This document shows, piece after piece, positions 1 to 15,000 of a stretch of DNA of 64,000 nt. This DNA is from Gorsachius magnificus. Its lineage: Eukaryota; Chordata; Aves; Pelecaniformes; Ardeidae. A program made the position numbers and the translations under genes. The stretch is taken from the NCBI GenBank assembly GCA_034008185.1, contig CM067095.1, positions 2,712,610-2,776,609 of the forward strand. Reading direction: 5' to 3'. Position 1 is the stretch's first letter; each line of letters opens with the position of its first letter. The notes under the pieces were generated by a model. It was not told the origin of the DNA. It saw only the letters and a program-made list of their open reading frames with translations, and did not search any database.

Positions 1-826
1 TTTTTTGGTTTTTTTTTTTTAATTTAAAAGTTCGGTGTTGGTGCTTCTTACAATTTGGTTAAGACTTTTTTTTTCAGGAAGCTGTAACTTGGTGCTAGGT
101 AACAGTTTTGCTGATTATCCTCAAGGGAGCTGTCACTCTTAAGGGTGATGCTGCAGCTTTCAAGCAGATGTGGAAAACTGGTCGATGCATTGTGGATACT
201 CTGCATCTTTTCTGTTGTGCCTGTTCCAGAGAAACTTTTTTCTATTAGAATTAGCTGTTGGACAACCTTCCTTTTAACATGTGACTAAGGCTGGCTGCCT
301 TTAAAGTTCATGCTAGGCCAGCACTGATAAATAACTGAGCAATCGGTATTTGCCCATAAGAGAAATGCAGAATCTGCTTTACTTAGGTGGACTCTTTGCA
401 TGGGGAAGCGGGTGGATTTAGACCCATTTGATGATGTTTAGGGTTTTTTGGCCATATTTGGTAATTACTATATGTGGACCTACAGCTTGCCTTGTCTTCC
501 TGCTGGAATCAACAGAGAATTGCATTTCTAAGTTGGTCTTTGCATGAATTTTCATGGGAACTTGAAAATAAACAGAATTGTAACTCCGCTTGAGGATCAA
601 ACAGCAAAGGTGGCATCAGACCAGGATATCTGAAATACCAATTTAAAAATAAGTTGTTGGTGGTTTGTTTTTTTTTTCTCCCCCCATAAAGCTGTTTTCA
701 TGGTAGTTCCTTATTGCTTTTCTAATACACATACAAGAAAATCAAGATCTCTGTACACTCTGCAAACAGTAGCGCTCAGGATGGATTTTGGTGCTCTCTA
801 ACTTGATGCTTTTTCTTCATCTTCTT

Positions 827-923
827 AGAGACAGGGTTTAGTGGTGGGATGGCAGTGTTAGATTAATGGTTGGACTTGATGATCTTAAAGGTCTTTTCCA
901 ACCTAAACAATTCTGTGATTCAT
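827..923 (+). repeat. CR1 LINE 3' tail fragment
   Basis: Matches the typical avian CR1 3' end: a stretch like GTGGGATGGCAGTGTTAG, then GGTTGGACTTGATGATCTT, then GGTCTTTTCCAACCTAAA and a degenerate ATTCTGTGATTC end. Only the last ~100 bp are present, the usual 5'-truncated form. Confidence 0.9.
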
Positions 924-3900
924 CTATGTCTCTCTGGTTTACAAACATAGTGGTTTTCTCCTTGTTTCTGCTACTACAGTCATCTCTCTGCTCTCCCTTT
1001 CTCAACCAGTTCTTCTACACTGCTGCAAAAAGAGTTTCAGCACCCGTGTTTTCCTGCCCTCAACTCTTACTTTCATCACAGATCTGAGGTTCTGTACCTA
1101 TGTTTTAAAGACCCTCATAAATTTTTTACTAACTCAATACCTGCCTAACTCTGCACCTCAACAAAACAGGCTGAGCTGAACTTTCCAAGCTGCTTTTCAA
1201 GCTTCATTTTTCAGTGTTAGTTTAATGAAGAGACTTGTGTGGTTTTAGCCAAAGTGTACACTAGACACAGTAAGAGTGCTTTTAGAGAACAGTAAATTTT
1301 AAGTGTATCACTTGTTAGTCCGCCCTAGTAGTCATCAGTGACAAAGCTGTGCCAGATAATTAATTTAAAATACTTCCGTGCCAGTCTCTTCTAGAACCAA
1401 TATATGGGAAGCAGGCCTGTGTGGGATGGGTATGGGTGTGGTGTAACAGTGAAAGAGCTACTCCCAGCCGCTTGGCAGGAGTGCTCGGGGATTCATTTTC
1501 GTAGGTCAAGCAAAAGTTGACTAGGCAGTGTGTTTATAGCAGACAGAAAAATGCTAAACACTTCTTTTGTTGTATGTATGTAGTCTTAAGACTGAAAATT
1601 TATCAGTGTCTTCTAGTCTGTGCTTTATCCTTTCATAGTAAGATCAACAGAAAGCTTATGAAGGTTCATTATGAAGATACGTTATTTCCAACTCTCCCAT
1701 AGTTGTTAAAGGCTTGATAAGGTCTGTTACTGGTGTACTTGAATCCTTGGACATTTTGTCTCTTACTTTTACTTCTCTCTGGTATGTACCTGTTAAATGT
1801 GCATGTTTTCTTCCCATTCTGAGCACAGGGAGAAGGAAGAACTCAAAACCAGAGTGTTTCCTTTGGGATCTGTCTGAGAAAAGGAAATGGCTTTACTACT
1901 AATATTAATCTCTAGAGCTTTATGTGTCAGGCCCATGTTTCCTTTTTTCTGCTGCTTGTACCATATTCTACCATTTTGTATGTTCACTGTCAGTGTCTTG
2001 GTTGTCCAGATCCTCAAAATATTCAGATTTCTTCTTGAGACTTGGTAGACATTTACATACCTCTTCCCACATGTCTTTGTAACTTAGAAGGGCAGAAATT
2101 GTGTTTTTTAAAGCTGAAAGTGAAAACTTTTCAGAAACTGACACCTTTGGTTCTTTCTAATTAGCATAGGAGTAAAATTTTTAGTGCATAGGAAGCAAAA
2201 TGCAAATTTAAAGATTGAACTTAAACATTTTATACAAACATTTCACTTATTTAACAAAACTAAACGTTGAAGCTTGTTTATGAATTTTGAGGAGTCTCGT
2301 GCTGGTGGTCATTTTCTCTTTTGTTGGGATCTGCCTTTTCTTATTCCTGCCTTATCAGTCTCCTGATGTCTTTGCTAGTTTTTTTTATGGATTTTCCAAG
2401 CTGTTGTGTGACTCATTATTGAAACATTAGAGCAACCAATGTGCATCCCGTGACAGCATCACTTACAATGTCTGTGCTGGGTAGAAGTTTGGGTGTAGCC
2501 TGTGTGACTTGACTAGTCTTCCAAACTATTTCTGTCTCCCAGCAGTGGTAGGAAAAAACTGTCTGGCAGCAGGGTACTGTTTGTCCACCATAAAGTTAAA
2601 ATTTGGTAACTGTTCTAGCTGCTGCAAATCTTGATATTTTTGGGGGGTGGTGGTGGTGTGGTATTGTAGGGCAGCTACTCTAAACTTTACTTGAAAATTA
2701 AGTTTGTCGGCAGCCTGCATAGGAGGTAAGTAAAACTCTAGAGTGACCAAGCCCCTGGAATATTGTTAGTCTCACTGTCATCAAGAAAAGTAAACTACAA
2801 AACTTAAAAGGATTTGTAGATGAAATGTCAAGGTTGCTCTGGCAACTACAGAGGAGGAAGGGATTCTTTCTTTGATGCCTGAAGGTCATGTAAGACTACG
2901 TTAAGTGGTTTGTTTGCTATCATACCTATTAAAGAGATTGCTGCCTTATCACAACTTGCCACACTACAGGAGGCAAGTCGTCTTGCTTCAGAGTAGCCTT
3001 TCACCTACTTTATTGGGAGAACTCAGGACATCTTAGAGGGAGTAATCAGCAATCTGAAAAAAACTGTAGACGTGTCTTAGTTCTTAGTTTGTAATAGACC
3101 AAATTCAATTTTCTTTTTAACATGGTAGCATAAGTACTCTCATTTGTAGAGAAACTACAGATTGTTGAGAAACATCCCCCATTAACAATCATATTCACCA
3201 ACATTCTTGTCAATACAGCTAATCCAAATGTCAGCAGAGCTGTTTTTAAGTAGCATTGAATGTAACCTCTTAGAAATGTGTTAGCTCTCTTTCTGAGAAT
3301 GACGCTAAAATCTGGCTGTTACTCTTTACCACGGTTTCTGGAAGTGCATTGCACACAATGTATTCGGATCATAGTCTGCAACTGAACGCTTACTTTAAGT
3401 GCTATTGATACTTGTGGATAGTAAATTTTCCATTCATACGTGGATCTTAGCTTGAAGGAAAAGTAGGTTCTGTCAGAAATCATGGAAGGAAGTAAGCAAA
3501 GCTGAAGACAGTGCAGTAGCTGAGACATTTTATCATACCTGTGTCGCAGGAAATGTTGCAAAAAGCTCCCACTGCTTACTTTGGTTCATCTGTGCTATAC
3601 AGTATTGTGAGCCCGAGATTGTTCAGGCTATAAGTAATTTCAGTACAGCTTGGCTGGTGACTGTTCTACAGTGCCTGTCCCTTTTCAGCATTTAAGCTCT
3701 AACCACCAGTAGTAGTTGGGCTACGAAAATAAGTTCCTGGGTTGCTCAACACCTTGAGAGATTAAGTAGCTATAACTATGTAGGGAAATTTTTACAAAAC
3801 TTTCAGAGATAAATAATACTTTAGTCGTCTCCTGTAACTCCCAAAATCCACTGAGTGATTCCTCAGGCTTAAATAAAATTGGTAAGAGATCTACCTGGTA

Positions 3901-6524
3901 AAAAACTGCTTCAGGAACAGCAGTGTACTGTAGTGGGAGGGTGTGTAGGGGGGAAGATATAAGGAACTGCTGCTTTTTCCTGGAAGTAGATGTACAATTT
4001 AATGTTTTCAGTTCCTTATTTCTCCTTCAGTCTGTTCTTCAACATCATTCTCTCGCTTTGCCTCTTGCTTTTTGTTCCTCATGATCACTTAGCCAGTTAT
4101 TCTTCCAGTATCTTTCTATTTAATGCAAGGGAAGTTTAAGGTCTACTGTAAATTTTAAAATGTATATTTCAAATACGTAATCTTGCCTTTTATAACTAGT
4201 TATCAGTCACACACGATCTCCCTTCAGGGATGTGTATTTAACCAGGTTATTTCTATTTCAAACTCTGGGGAGGGGGATTAGATGCTATTTGCCTCTAACA
4301 TTGTGATCCCATACACGCTGCCAGTGAAGCTGCTAGGAGAGTTAGTGCTGGCTTTGAGCATGTGACTTGCTTTGGATGGAGAAGCTATCCATTGCTGATA
4401 AAACAAGAAATCTTACCAGTTTTATCTGATTCTGATATGTTGACAAATACTAGGTGCTGTATTTCAAACTTGGGTAGTGCAACAGATCACGCTTCTAACA
4501 TTTTAGCCTTTCTTCTGTAGTTGATGCAAAATAAGTTCAGCCACAAATATATCCTTTTGATGTTCCTTTATCAGTGATTCATTGCTAATTCAGGTAAGGA
4601 TTTTAAGAAATTCAAAGTTCAATAGGATGTGCGGAGTGTCTTGCAAAGGTAATTGTGGTTGCATGCAAAAGCAATTCGTGCTGACAGGCTTGTGCTTGCC
4701 TGGTGGTTCTGTGTGTGATTATTATTCTTAGATGATGCAATATTTGAAAGTATCTATCTTTCAAGAGATATTTTGGACAGGATGATACTTCTGGACTCTG
4801 AGCATGGGCAGGTTGGTTTGCCAGCTAGCCAGAACTTCCACTCATACTACTTTATATTAAACGGGGTTGGATTAGTATCGTGGGTTTGCTCTGAACTTTA
4901 AGCCTGGTTAGTTTATATTTGCTCTGAGCTAGATGTAACAGCTGGGTCTGACTTAGAAAAGTGTGTGGCCAAAAGCACACATTACTAGTCTCAGCACTGG
5001 TTGGCTCTTCCCTGGGCTCCTGCAGTTAAACCTGTGTGTTGGCAGTCAAAACGACTTTACGTTTGCATTTACACTGGTATTTTATCCCAAGTGCTTTCAG
5101 CATTTTGAAATAAATTTTGACAAGCTTCAGTGCCGGTGTCTTTGCTCAGTTTCAGTGCTGCAGCATCAGTCACTTGTGCTCTGTCTTGAAGCTTCATTAC
5201 AACTTTCTCCCTGAGAGATCGTGATACGCTGAATCTTTAGGAAGTTAGAGCCAGTTTTTCGACTGACACATGCAACGAGTATTTAATCTGGCAGTAGTGT
5301 TTGTGTATTTTCCAGCAGAAGGCAATGTAGGGGAGTGTTAACTCTGAAAGCTTCTGAAAAGTCTCCATGATATAGTTAAATAATTGAGAAGCGTTTATTC
5401 TTTTGAAGGAATTTATTGTAAAATTTTCAATTGCTTCACTTACGGGGCTTGTTCGTGTAGCCACAGGCATTTCACTGTGTCATGTGGATGTTTGTGTAGT
5501 TTCTGCGTAGGCTTGAACAGGGAATATCCAAATAAATATTCTTTCTATAACATATTCTGATTTATTGAAAAGCTTAGAAAAAATCACGGATTGCGTACAG
5601 TTCAATTTCGGCAATTCCTCTCAGCTACACAGTTTGTTTTACATGTTCTGTGATTCCTATTTTGTAAGACGTTTATTTTAATTTAAGTGATGGATACTGG
5701 AAGACCATATTTAATGTTTTATGGTGAAATGTAAGAAAATGAAAACCTGAGTAATCTTTTTCACTTGTTAAAACAGTGGTTATTTTGAATATTTACAGGG
5801 GTTTTTTTGTCTTAGGTGAAAAAAAAGATAATCTAAATGAATAGAGCTTGGCATTAGTCCCCAGCAGTGATACTGTCAATAGCTGTACCTTTGAATTTTC
5901 CTTTGGTGACAGAGGGAAAACATGCTATTGCATAAAAAATAGTCTGTTTTTATGAGTTGAGTTTTCAGTTCTTGCTGCTTCTGGAGTTTCAAATATCTCA
6001 CAAATAGTTTTGCTCCTTGTTTGCTGTATATCAAATCACAAAGTTTGCTTAAACTTTGTTCTCATTTACATAGATCAAATCACAATTTACTTTTCATCAA
6101 TTTCAGTAGCAGTTTATTCAATCTGTTTTAAAATCTCATATTCCTTTCCCATAAAACTGTGTAGTTTGTGTTGAGAATGTAGAATGTAAAGATACTAGTT
6201 TTATTTTAAAACCATGCAGAAGGTAGGACAGGATGACTAAAGACCTTAGGAAGCGTAAAAAATCTCCTTTTAAGGCAAAAGCAATAAAAGTGGATGTTTT
6301 CTTGGTGACACTGTGTGGTACAGGGCTGCTTGAATGGGCTTTGCCTATGTACTGCCATTGATCTCGACGGCAGCAGTAGTTCCTGGCCCTGTGCCGAGCA
6401 GGAGGAAGCATTTGACTGCTCTGGCAGTGTTTGCCAGCCATGCTTTGGGAGCCAACAAGGTCATTTAGCTTAAATTAAATGGACTGACCTATCATCTTTA
6501 AGAGGTAGAGTTTAAAAAGAGAAA

Positions 6525-6540
6525 GGGGGGGGGGGGGGGG
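6525..6540 (+). repeat. G16 homopolymer followed by A/C-rich tract
   Basis: Sixteen consecutive G, then CCGAAAAAACCCC and further A/C-rich sequence to about 6580. Such runs are prone to length error and could form a G-quadruplex. No coding content. Confidence 0.8.
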
Positions 6541-8919
6541 CCGAAAAAACCCCAACAAACCTTTGCAAAAAAACCCAGCGTTGTCCATCTTGGGCAAGGA
6601 CAAGAAATAATTGCCAGTGATGATACACGAGTTCGTGAGCTGATGAGGTGGTGTGGAGGTGAAAGCACGCTCCGGGGCCCGCTCCTGAATGGGATGGTCC
6701 CGTTTATTTCTGAGCCAGCGATGGAGGAGGAATGCTCAACTGTCTTACTGATTCTTAAGCAGACAATCTGTTCTCTTAAGTATGGTGCAAAGCTAAGTCA
6801 GAGGACTGTCTGATGGTTTTGGAAGGCACTGGCAGAATGTACTTACAGGAAGGCAGACAGACAAAGCCTGTGGCTCAGGATAGAGTATGAACCGTGCTGC
6901 CATGATTATGGATTCGGATTTCCTGCCTCAAGTAAGAAACGAGCAAAGAAAATCAGGTGGCATGCTCTTATTTTTGCTTTAAAAATTGAAATAGGTTTTG
7001 ATAATTAACCTTATCAGGTGCTTGCTATGATGGCTTTCTTGTACTGTTTATTAATGCTGTTGTGGTTTTGTCTCCCAAGATGACCGATGCAGAAATGATT
7101 GCTGATCACTTGAGGCATCTCCGTAACTTCTGATGAGCTTGTTTTGTTAAGCTCCTTAGGGGCCAAAAGCTTGGGACAGTACTGTCAGCCATCATCTTTT
7201 CAGTGCCTTAACCCTGTTGGCAGTGCAGCGATGCTGTACTCAGCTAGCAAAAATACGTCTGTTCATCTTAAAGGGGAAAAAGCCGCTCATCCGGTAACTT
7301 CGTGTAAAGGAAGCATCATCCTCCAAACTGAAGCTTAGTTTCTATTTCAAGTTCTAGGTCTAGAACTTTTTCTTAATAATCTCTTATTCTGGACTTGTCT
7401 ACATGGCAGCAGAAAGCAAAGGTTTAATCTGGCATTAACCTGACGTTGTGGGACCTGTGAAGAGAGGATTAGTTGTTCCTGAAGAAACCAGAAAAGGCAT
7501 TTTGGAGAATGCCAGGGTTGCTTGTGCGTGAGCTTCTGCCCCGGGTCTGGTCTGAAGGGGTGAATACAGGGATCTGCCTTCCTATAGTGTTCTTCTAAGG
7601 AAGCAAACCGACAAAGCAGGTGTCTAAAAGGTTGTGCACTATTTTTGGGAGAAATCTGATTAATGTTGATAGGCTGTTCAGAATCTAGCTATAACCTCCT
7701 GTCAGATTATAGTTCGTGCCAAGGTCAGCTCTAAACCTTCCGTCTCGGTTTCAGATGGTGTCCCATGTGAAGGGCATTTGTAGATGAGGCAAACTTAGTT
7801 TTACCTTCTCAGTCAATTTTTCATGCCTTTGCTAATAGTGGTGGGTTTTTTCCAAGGAGGCTGCTGTTCCTCAGCACAATCAGAGCTCTGAAATTGGCTC
7901 TCCTTGCTTTTATAATGAATGTAGTATTTTAGCTTTATTATGTTACAGAAGCCTGTGCTTGAAATGTGCCTTACATGCTGAGGATCAAAAAGAGATTTTG
8001 GAAAAATGTCCATGTAGAAATATTTCTATCTCATAAATAATACCTTCAAACAGTCTTTTATTGTTAAAGCCACTTGAGGAGGTTGAAAATACTTTAGGCA
8101 AACGGGCAGCAGAATATCATACCTGTGCTTATCTCCCTCTGACCACCCCTCTTTTCTATGTGCATCTTTGCTATTTGGGAATCTTCTGAGAAACCACAGA
8201 GTCGAGCTTTGGCAGAATTGGTCTAATTTTCTGCCATCTAGGTTGTTTTGAATAACTGAATGAAAATGGACTGGGTCATAGTCAGTTGTCATTCTCTTGC
8301 TTGGCTGAACCTGTAAGCGACAAACCATCCTTGCAGGGGTAGGTCCCAGCACCATGTTGGTTTCATGGTTTTTTGAACACACTGTTAAAATGGAAGTTAA
8401 GTTCCTACAGAAATTGGTATCGCCAAGTAGAAAGCAATATGCTTCATATGAGCAAGTAGCTTGAGAAGAAACTTTGGGCTGCTGAATTGCGGGGAAGAGT
8501 TTCTTTGTTATTTCTATCCTATTTAAAATCTTAACCACCTTCATCTTTAAAACTAATAAAAAGTTTTCTTCCTTTTTAATGGAGTAATCAAAGGTTAATG
8601 TGATTGAATCCTCATCCCTCGCCCCAAATTTCCCATTAGTTGTTCTCTAGTGAAGTCAGCCTCCTCACAGAGTTCTCAGCATTAGGCTTTTACCTTCTCT
8701 TCAGCAGTTCAGATTATATTTAGTGATTTGTCTAGGAGCAGATGTCAGAAGTTATCTTAAATACTTAGAAATTTTTTTTTCTTAATCAAAAATGTTTTGC
8801 AAGCAGGGCTTATATCCTACTTTTTAGTTACTGAGGATCATAAGTGATGTCAAAAATTTAAAACCTTGCTTTGGAAACAGATTCTGTTCATATAACTCTT
8901 ATTTTCTGTTTTCTTCTAG

Positions 8920-9099
8920 GGGTAGCAGATGGTGTAGGTGGCTGGAGAGACTATGGGGTTGACCCTTCTCAGTTCTCAGGGACTCTAATGCGAACATGTG
9001 AACGTTTAGTAAAAGAAGGACGGTTTGTACCAAGTAATCCTGTTGGGATTCTCACCGCAGGTTATTGTGAGCTGCTGCAGAACAAAGTACCTTTGCTTG
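8920..9099 (+). CDS. PPTC7: PPTC7 exon 2
   Basis: Begins with the last two bases of a Gly codon after TTCTTCTAG and ends one base into the next Gly codon before GTAAGA. It encodes [11 protein letters not shown], carrying the first metal-binding Asp, and runs to LLQNKVPLL. It differs from the human protein at [10 protein letters not shown] (human NPIGILTTSY). Confidence 0.96.
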
Positions 9100-12000
9100 G
9101 TAAGAGAGCAAAAATACATAAGTTGGATCTGTGTTGTATGTTATCTAGATGTATGTTTTGACAAGGTTGCTTAAATCTCTTGTCAGCTCCTACAACAAAT
9201 TTGCAGGCAGTTATCTTCTAATTAACCAAAACCCATAGAAATGTAGTTGTCTTGGTAGCATCCTTACTTTTTGTATGTTTAAAACCTCTTGATTCATTCA
9301 CCAATGCAGGCAATATGCGTGTGTATGTGTGTACATAAGAAAAATAAGGCCTAGCTGCTGTTGTGTGTGAAGGGTGGCAATTCACCAGTGCTTGCAGAGA
9401 GTTTGCAAAACGAGTTCAGCAGTAGAATGTGCGGTGGCATGTGCACTCATTCGCTCTGTTGCGTATGTATAAATAACTGTTCCCTGTTGAAAACTCTTAA
9501 TGGTTGGTTGTGGCTTTTTGCTTAAGCTATGCAAACCCAAATATTTTCTGATGATAATGGGATGCAATTCTGCTCATTCCTTGCCTTATTGCTCCTGTTG
9601 GCTTTATGTCCAATGAACTTTAAACCTGATTGGTTGACTTAAGTAGTTTATATCGTACAGTCACTAGTACCATTTTTTTTTTTTTTTTTTAATAATTCTT
9701 TGTGGGGGAATTCAGTACAGATTTTTTTGAAAGCAAACTAAAGTAGATGCTTAGCATATTCTGTGTCAAAGTTGATTTTAGACAGGGCATCCAGCTGCCT
9801 TGGGAATGGTGAGCGGATAGGAAGGCTACATTTGGCCTCAGCTGACAACCTTATAAACAGAATACTCTTCTAAAGGGCATGTGACCTCTTATGCACCAAG
9901 AAAGTGCTACCCTGCATGATCCGCATGCTTCTCACCTGACCTTAAACTTCTGTGCCAGAAGAGTGCTGTGTAAGCTATATTTAACTGTCTGCTGAGCTTC
10001 GGAGCAGATGTTCTCGCATTATATGCCTAAAGAATAGGTTCAAACCTCAGAAGTGACCTTAAGTATCACTAAAATAGCAGTGGTCGGTAACTACGTTTGG
10101 ATTTTGTGTGTTTAATAGTGCTTATTTGTGCAAAGCAGATGTAGCTGTAAGTGATCTACAAAATGGGTCACTGGTGAGAGCTCTGACAACGGCTTTGTAG
10201 ATGGAGGCAGCCCTGCTTGGCTTGACCTTTCAGATGCTGAAAAGCGGCATATGCTGAGTCACAAGATCTGCATTCCACACGTGGCCTCCTAGTTACACTC
10301 TGCTAATGGAGTTAGAATTTGAAACTAACGATCGTTAGTGTTTCTCCTTTAACAGAAAACAGTATTTTTAGAAGTAGAAATAAAACCCTGGAGTTACCAC
10401 AGCACTGAGCATTTAGAGTTTATTTAAAATAAAGTGAAGGGAGAGGACTTCATTAAGGAGGATTCATTAGGCATTAACTTTTCCTTGCTGTTGTGCTTTA
10501 AGTCTTGATACTTAGTTCATCAGAACAGAATCTAGCAAATATTTTAAAGTAAAACTAAAGTGGGAGGAAACTGTGCCATTTATTTAAACATTATTCTTGT
10601 ATTGCAGAACAGTCTTGGGTGCTGTCACATAGAAAATCTGATTTCATTTTTTTTCCCCCTAAGATAATGTTTTGACTTACCGTTGGCTAAGAGTGGAGAA
10701 GGTCCTTTATGCGTTCACTAGAGAACAAGTGAAGTGCGAGTGTATTGCAGGGAGCTCCCTGTATTAGAAAGGGAAACATCTGGAAGAGGTGATGCCTAGA
10801 GCCAGCTGGACTTGTGCACTAACAAGCCTGATTGTAAATTTAGCTCATTGCAAGCTTGTGGTCTGTCCAACATATAGCTGTGCTTGGAAGCTTCTGCTGG
10901 AAGAAGATGAGGATAGAAGATGAAGGCTGTTCACCAGCTGGTGATAGGGGGACTTATGTTAGAGGCAGAACGCAAGAAGAAATGCTCTAGCTGTATTTCA
11001 CCCTCTTCAGGCATGGAAGTTCTTTTGGCGCACGTGCTGTCCTCTTTGCAGAGATGAAGTGATGGCTGTTTGCTGTGAAGGGCTTAGTCTGTGGATGGGT
11101 TCTTTGCAATGCAGTTATTGTTGTGGCTTGCAACCAAGCACAGTTGGTGGCTACTGCCCAGTGAATGGATCAAGAATTCCTCAGTGCCCTCAAGCATGGC
11201 TGGGATAGTTCTGAGCACGCTTGACAAGTAGATTTGTTTCCGTTCTGTCTGACTTTAATCTGGAATAGTATTTGTCTCTGAAACATGTTTTCTTTAAACT
11301 TGTCAAGTTAGTATCCTGAAGATGTGACAGGATTATTATTTTTTAAACATGAAGATAGCTCTACAGAGCCAAACTACGAAGAAAAGCATTTTAATGTTCT
11401 GACAAGAGTAATAGAACAATACCTAATACTTAATTGCAAGCAGTTCTTTACTTGGTGTGGTTTATTTACAGCTGATCAGTGAAAATGTGTGGAGAGCACC
11501 TAGCATTGTATGGATGCTACTAGAATTCTATTATCTCGATGATTTTGGAATTTCAGTATTTTATGTGACTTCTGTAAATCCAGTCCTATAGCAGAATGTG
11601 CTGACATATGTTGGGATGGAAAACTGTAAATAAAGTGGAACAAAACAGGTATTTGTCAGCATAATGTGTTTACCAAAATCAAAGCAGGAAAAGCGAGTCC
11701 TCTACAAAAATCATAGTTTGTCTTGTAAAGGTTTCTAGCATTTTGCTATTGTTAGTGTATGTTAATTTTGACATTGAGTGTTTCCATTTATTCTGATTTG
11801 TATGCTTTGATAAATATTTGAGTATTGGAATAATTAATATTAATAATTAACAATAAACAATTGGGATAAGTAATAATAAACAATTAACAATAAGCAATTT
11901 CTGTAAGGCTAACTCCAGTTACTGTATTCTGTTTCCAGGAAGCAGTACAGCTTGTATAGTAGTTCTGGACAGAACAAGTCATCGTCTACATACAGCCAAC

Positions 12001-15000
12001 TTGGGCGACTCTGGGTTTTTGGTAGTCAGAGGAGGAGAGGTAGTACATCGCTCTGACGAGCAGCAGCATTACTTCAACACTCCGTTCCAACTGTCAATAG
12101 CTCCACCAGAAGCAGAAGGAGTTGTCTTAAGTGACAGGTAAGATGGGAGAGGATGTTAAATTTTTAATCTGTGTATGTGATCAACTCCCCAAAGGCTGCG
12201 GTTTTGCTGCTGCGGTGCTCTTTGGTGCAGCATAGCTCGTGGGACTTAAACATGTGTCCACTCAAAGGGTGTTATACCTGCTTCCCCCGTCGTCTGTAGG
12301 TAATGTGGACATTTCTCACCTTGTACTTAACAAACTTGTATGCTGTTGCACAGTCTGAATTTACTGAGCTGATTATTCATTCATGGTGGCTTATTCCCAT
12401 AGTCTGTGGTGTGCAACTAGGCGTGTTCTGATCCATGGAACAATGTTGCTCAATAAAGCTGCAGTACTAAGACTGCAGCTGGTGTATGCACCGGGCATCC
12501 TGTGTGAGTGGCTTGTCTTACCCAGTAGCTTTCGTTCCCAGTCCCTGTCTGTGCTCTCTTGAGACTGGTTTGGAGTACGCTAATTTAGATATCTTGGCAG
12601 TGAGGTAGCAAGGACTTGAAGAATAGAGCAGAGGGACATGTGACTAACTTGTATTTCCAAATAGCTCTGTTTCCCGCAGCATATTGTATGTGACCAAGAC
12701 GAGCGAAAAAACTGTTTGGCGGAACACCAAGCTGGGAAATGAGAGTATTAGGAAAGGACAATCTGCTCACAGAAATGAGTTGTTTCAAAGGCAGACTTGT
12801 ACTTGTGTCTTCCCCTAAGAATGTCAGGTTGATCCGTCCTCTGACTTCGTGAAGTCTCACCCGTAATAAAAAATAAAACAAAAAAAAAAAATCAGCTTTC
12901 AAATGTGTCTTAAAGTACAGCTTTCAAATTAATGGTGATACACTTATTATAGTGATATCCCTCTCCTGAATACAGGAAGATGATAAAGGGATCTTCAAAG
13001 ATTGACCACAGTATACAGGGAGTGCAGTAGGCATCTTAAATTTTTGATATAAGGTTTGGACTCTGTGATCTTCAGGGTCTTTTCCAACCTAAATGATTCT
13101 ATGAAATACCAAGGCGGATGCAGTAAGGGTTATGACTTTAATGTGGGTTAGGTTATTGAAACTGCTGCCCATTCTTGCATGTGATTTTATTACTTCATCA
13201 TAAGTGGAGAGAGGAAGCTAGGGTAGGACTCTGAAATTAGAACCTTAATCTCTTAACCTCTTTATCAGGCTAAAATTAAATGATTGATTGAAATTCCAGA
13301 GATGTAACAATCTTAATATTTCTGAGATCCTGTGTCATCCATGGGAAGGCGAAAACCAAAAAGCACAAGCATAATTGATAATGTCCAGTGGAAGTCAGGA
13401 AAGCAGTGACTCGAGAGTCATTGCATAATAAGGAAAGCGCAAGATAAATGAGCTCCCACACTTCAGTTCTGAATCATGATTATAGCTTCCTGGCTAGCCT
13501 CTGCACTGTTCCTGACATTAATTAGTACTCATGCGTGTTGTCTAAATGCCTCTCCAGTACTCTTTTTTTTTTTCTCTATTTGTTGTCCCAGTTAAATGTT
13601 AAATTTAGCTATATATGGGAATAGGCAGGCAATCTTAACTCTGTTAACCTTCCTGACGTTAGAAATTGATTGAGGAAAGCAGCTCTCCTGCTTTCTGGCA
13701 TAACCAAATGGCATGGGATGCAGCAGTTTCTCCCTTTTAAAGACCCCTGAAGCATCTTTAAAAATGAAGGGTTTGTCATTATGCTGCTTCTGAGAATCAG
13801 ATTTTGCTGCAATATTCATGACCAAAATAGCTATTGTCTCCTCTTGCATTGTGTGATATATTAGACATAAGTAGACCGGCCAGCTGTGGTCTCCTGGTAG
13901 CAATTTCCAGCCATGTTTCATACTCCATTGCATTAGAAAGTGATTCAGAATCCTTAAGTGTTCTGGCTGTCCCTGTTATGGATTGTCCTTTCAAGTGTAG
14001 CTCTCTTGCCCATGTAAGATGAGTGAGAAGGAAGCCCCGAGCTGCCATTCTACTTAATGGTTTCCATGGAGATACACTTGGGAAGCGGATTAGTTTGCAG
14101 GATTGTTCATCTGGGAATTCTAAATGCAAATCCTTTGTGTAATAGCTGAAACATTACCTGTTTGCAATCACGGTTCTTCTGTTGTGGCTTTCTTGACAAG
14201 CCATCCTGGTGCAAAAGCTCCTCAGTTAGTGATTATTTCTTTCTTTTGCAGAAAAACATGTAGCAGTAGTGAATTACAAAAGCTGTTGATGTGCTAATTT
14301 GACATTGCTTGGTGTCTTAGTGAAAGCTGGAGTCCTTTTCTTTAACGTGTCTGTCATCTTCGCAGCCCTGACGCTGCTGATAGTACTTCTTTTGACGTCC
14401 AACTTGGAGACATTATTTTGACTGCAACAGATGGACTGTTTGACAACATGCCTGACTACATGATTCTGCAGGAGTTAAAAAAGCTGAAGGTAAGTGCATG
14501 TATTCAGAATCTCTGCTATCTGTTGCACTGGTTTTCTTAGTTACTGCCATTACTTTTCATGCACCTAACGTTTGTATTTTATATAAAAGACCCACTGCAA
14601 AGTGCTACTGTTTAGAGACCTTTCAGTTAATACCACGTGTGAGCAGTAGAAAGGGACGCTGACCCCGAAGTGCCGGCTCTTGGATCTGCACTCAGGCTGA
14701 ATCCAGAAGTAGCAGCTTGGGCACCGGTGATGGGAGGGAGAGGAGGAGGTGTTGGGTAGCAGACACTGCCCTGGCCAGCTGCTCACACGTTGTATTTTAT
14801 CTGTGCTTGCAGGTTGTAGATTTATATATGTGAAAATACAGCACTCTCTCATGGCTTATTTGAGGGGGTGAGTGATATGCTTGAAAATTACCTGAAGCTT
14901 TCCTAAAGGGTTATAAAGCGGTAATTCTATAGTATGGGCTGTCTGAATTCTGGGTTGTGTGTGCTGGAATATCTTCAATGTTCTGAAAAAAAAATAAAAT

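Larger units (their letters stand above)
1..8919 (+). other. PPTC7: PPTC7 intron 1, 3' part
   Basis: No exon with a supporting reading frame and splice sites was found here. The stretch is unremarkable AT-rich intron. It contains a 97-bp CR1 tail (827-923) and a 16-base G run (6525-6540). The longest open frame, minus strand 8026-8544 with 172 codons, resembles nothing I recognise and is about what chance gives in 64 kb. Confidence 0.75.

Noticed and set aside
8026..8544. 172-codon open frame on the minus strand in PPTC7 intron 1
   Set aside because: The longest unspliced frame in the non-coding part, but no recognisable family, no domain-like pattern and no splice or promoter context. One such frame is expected by chance in 64 kb.
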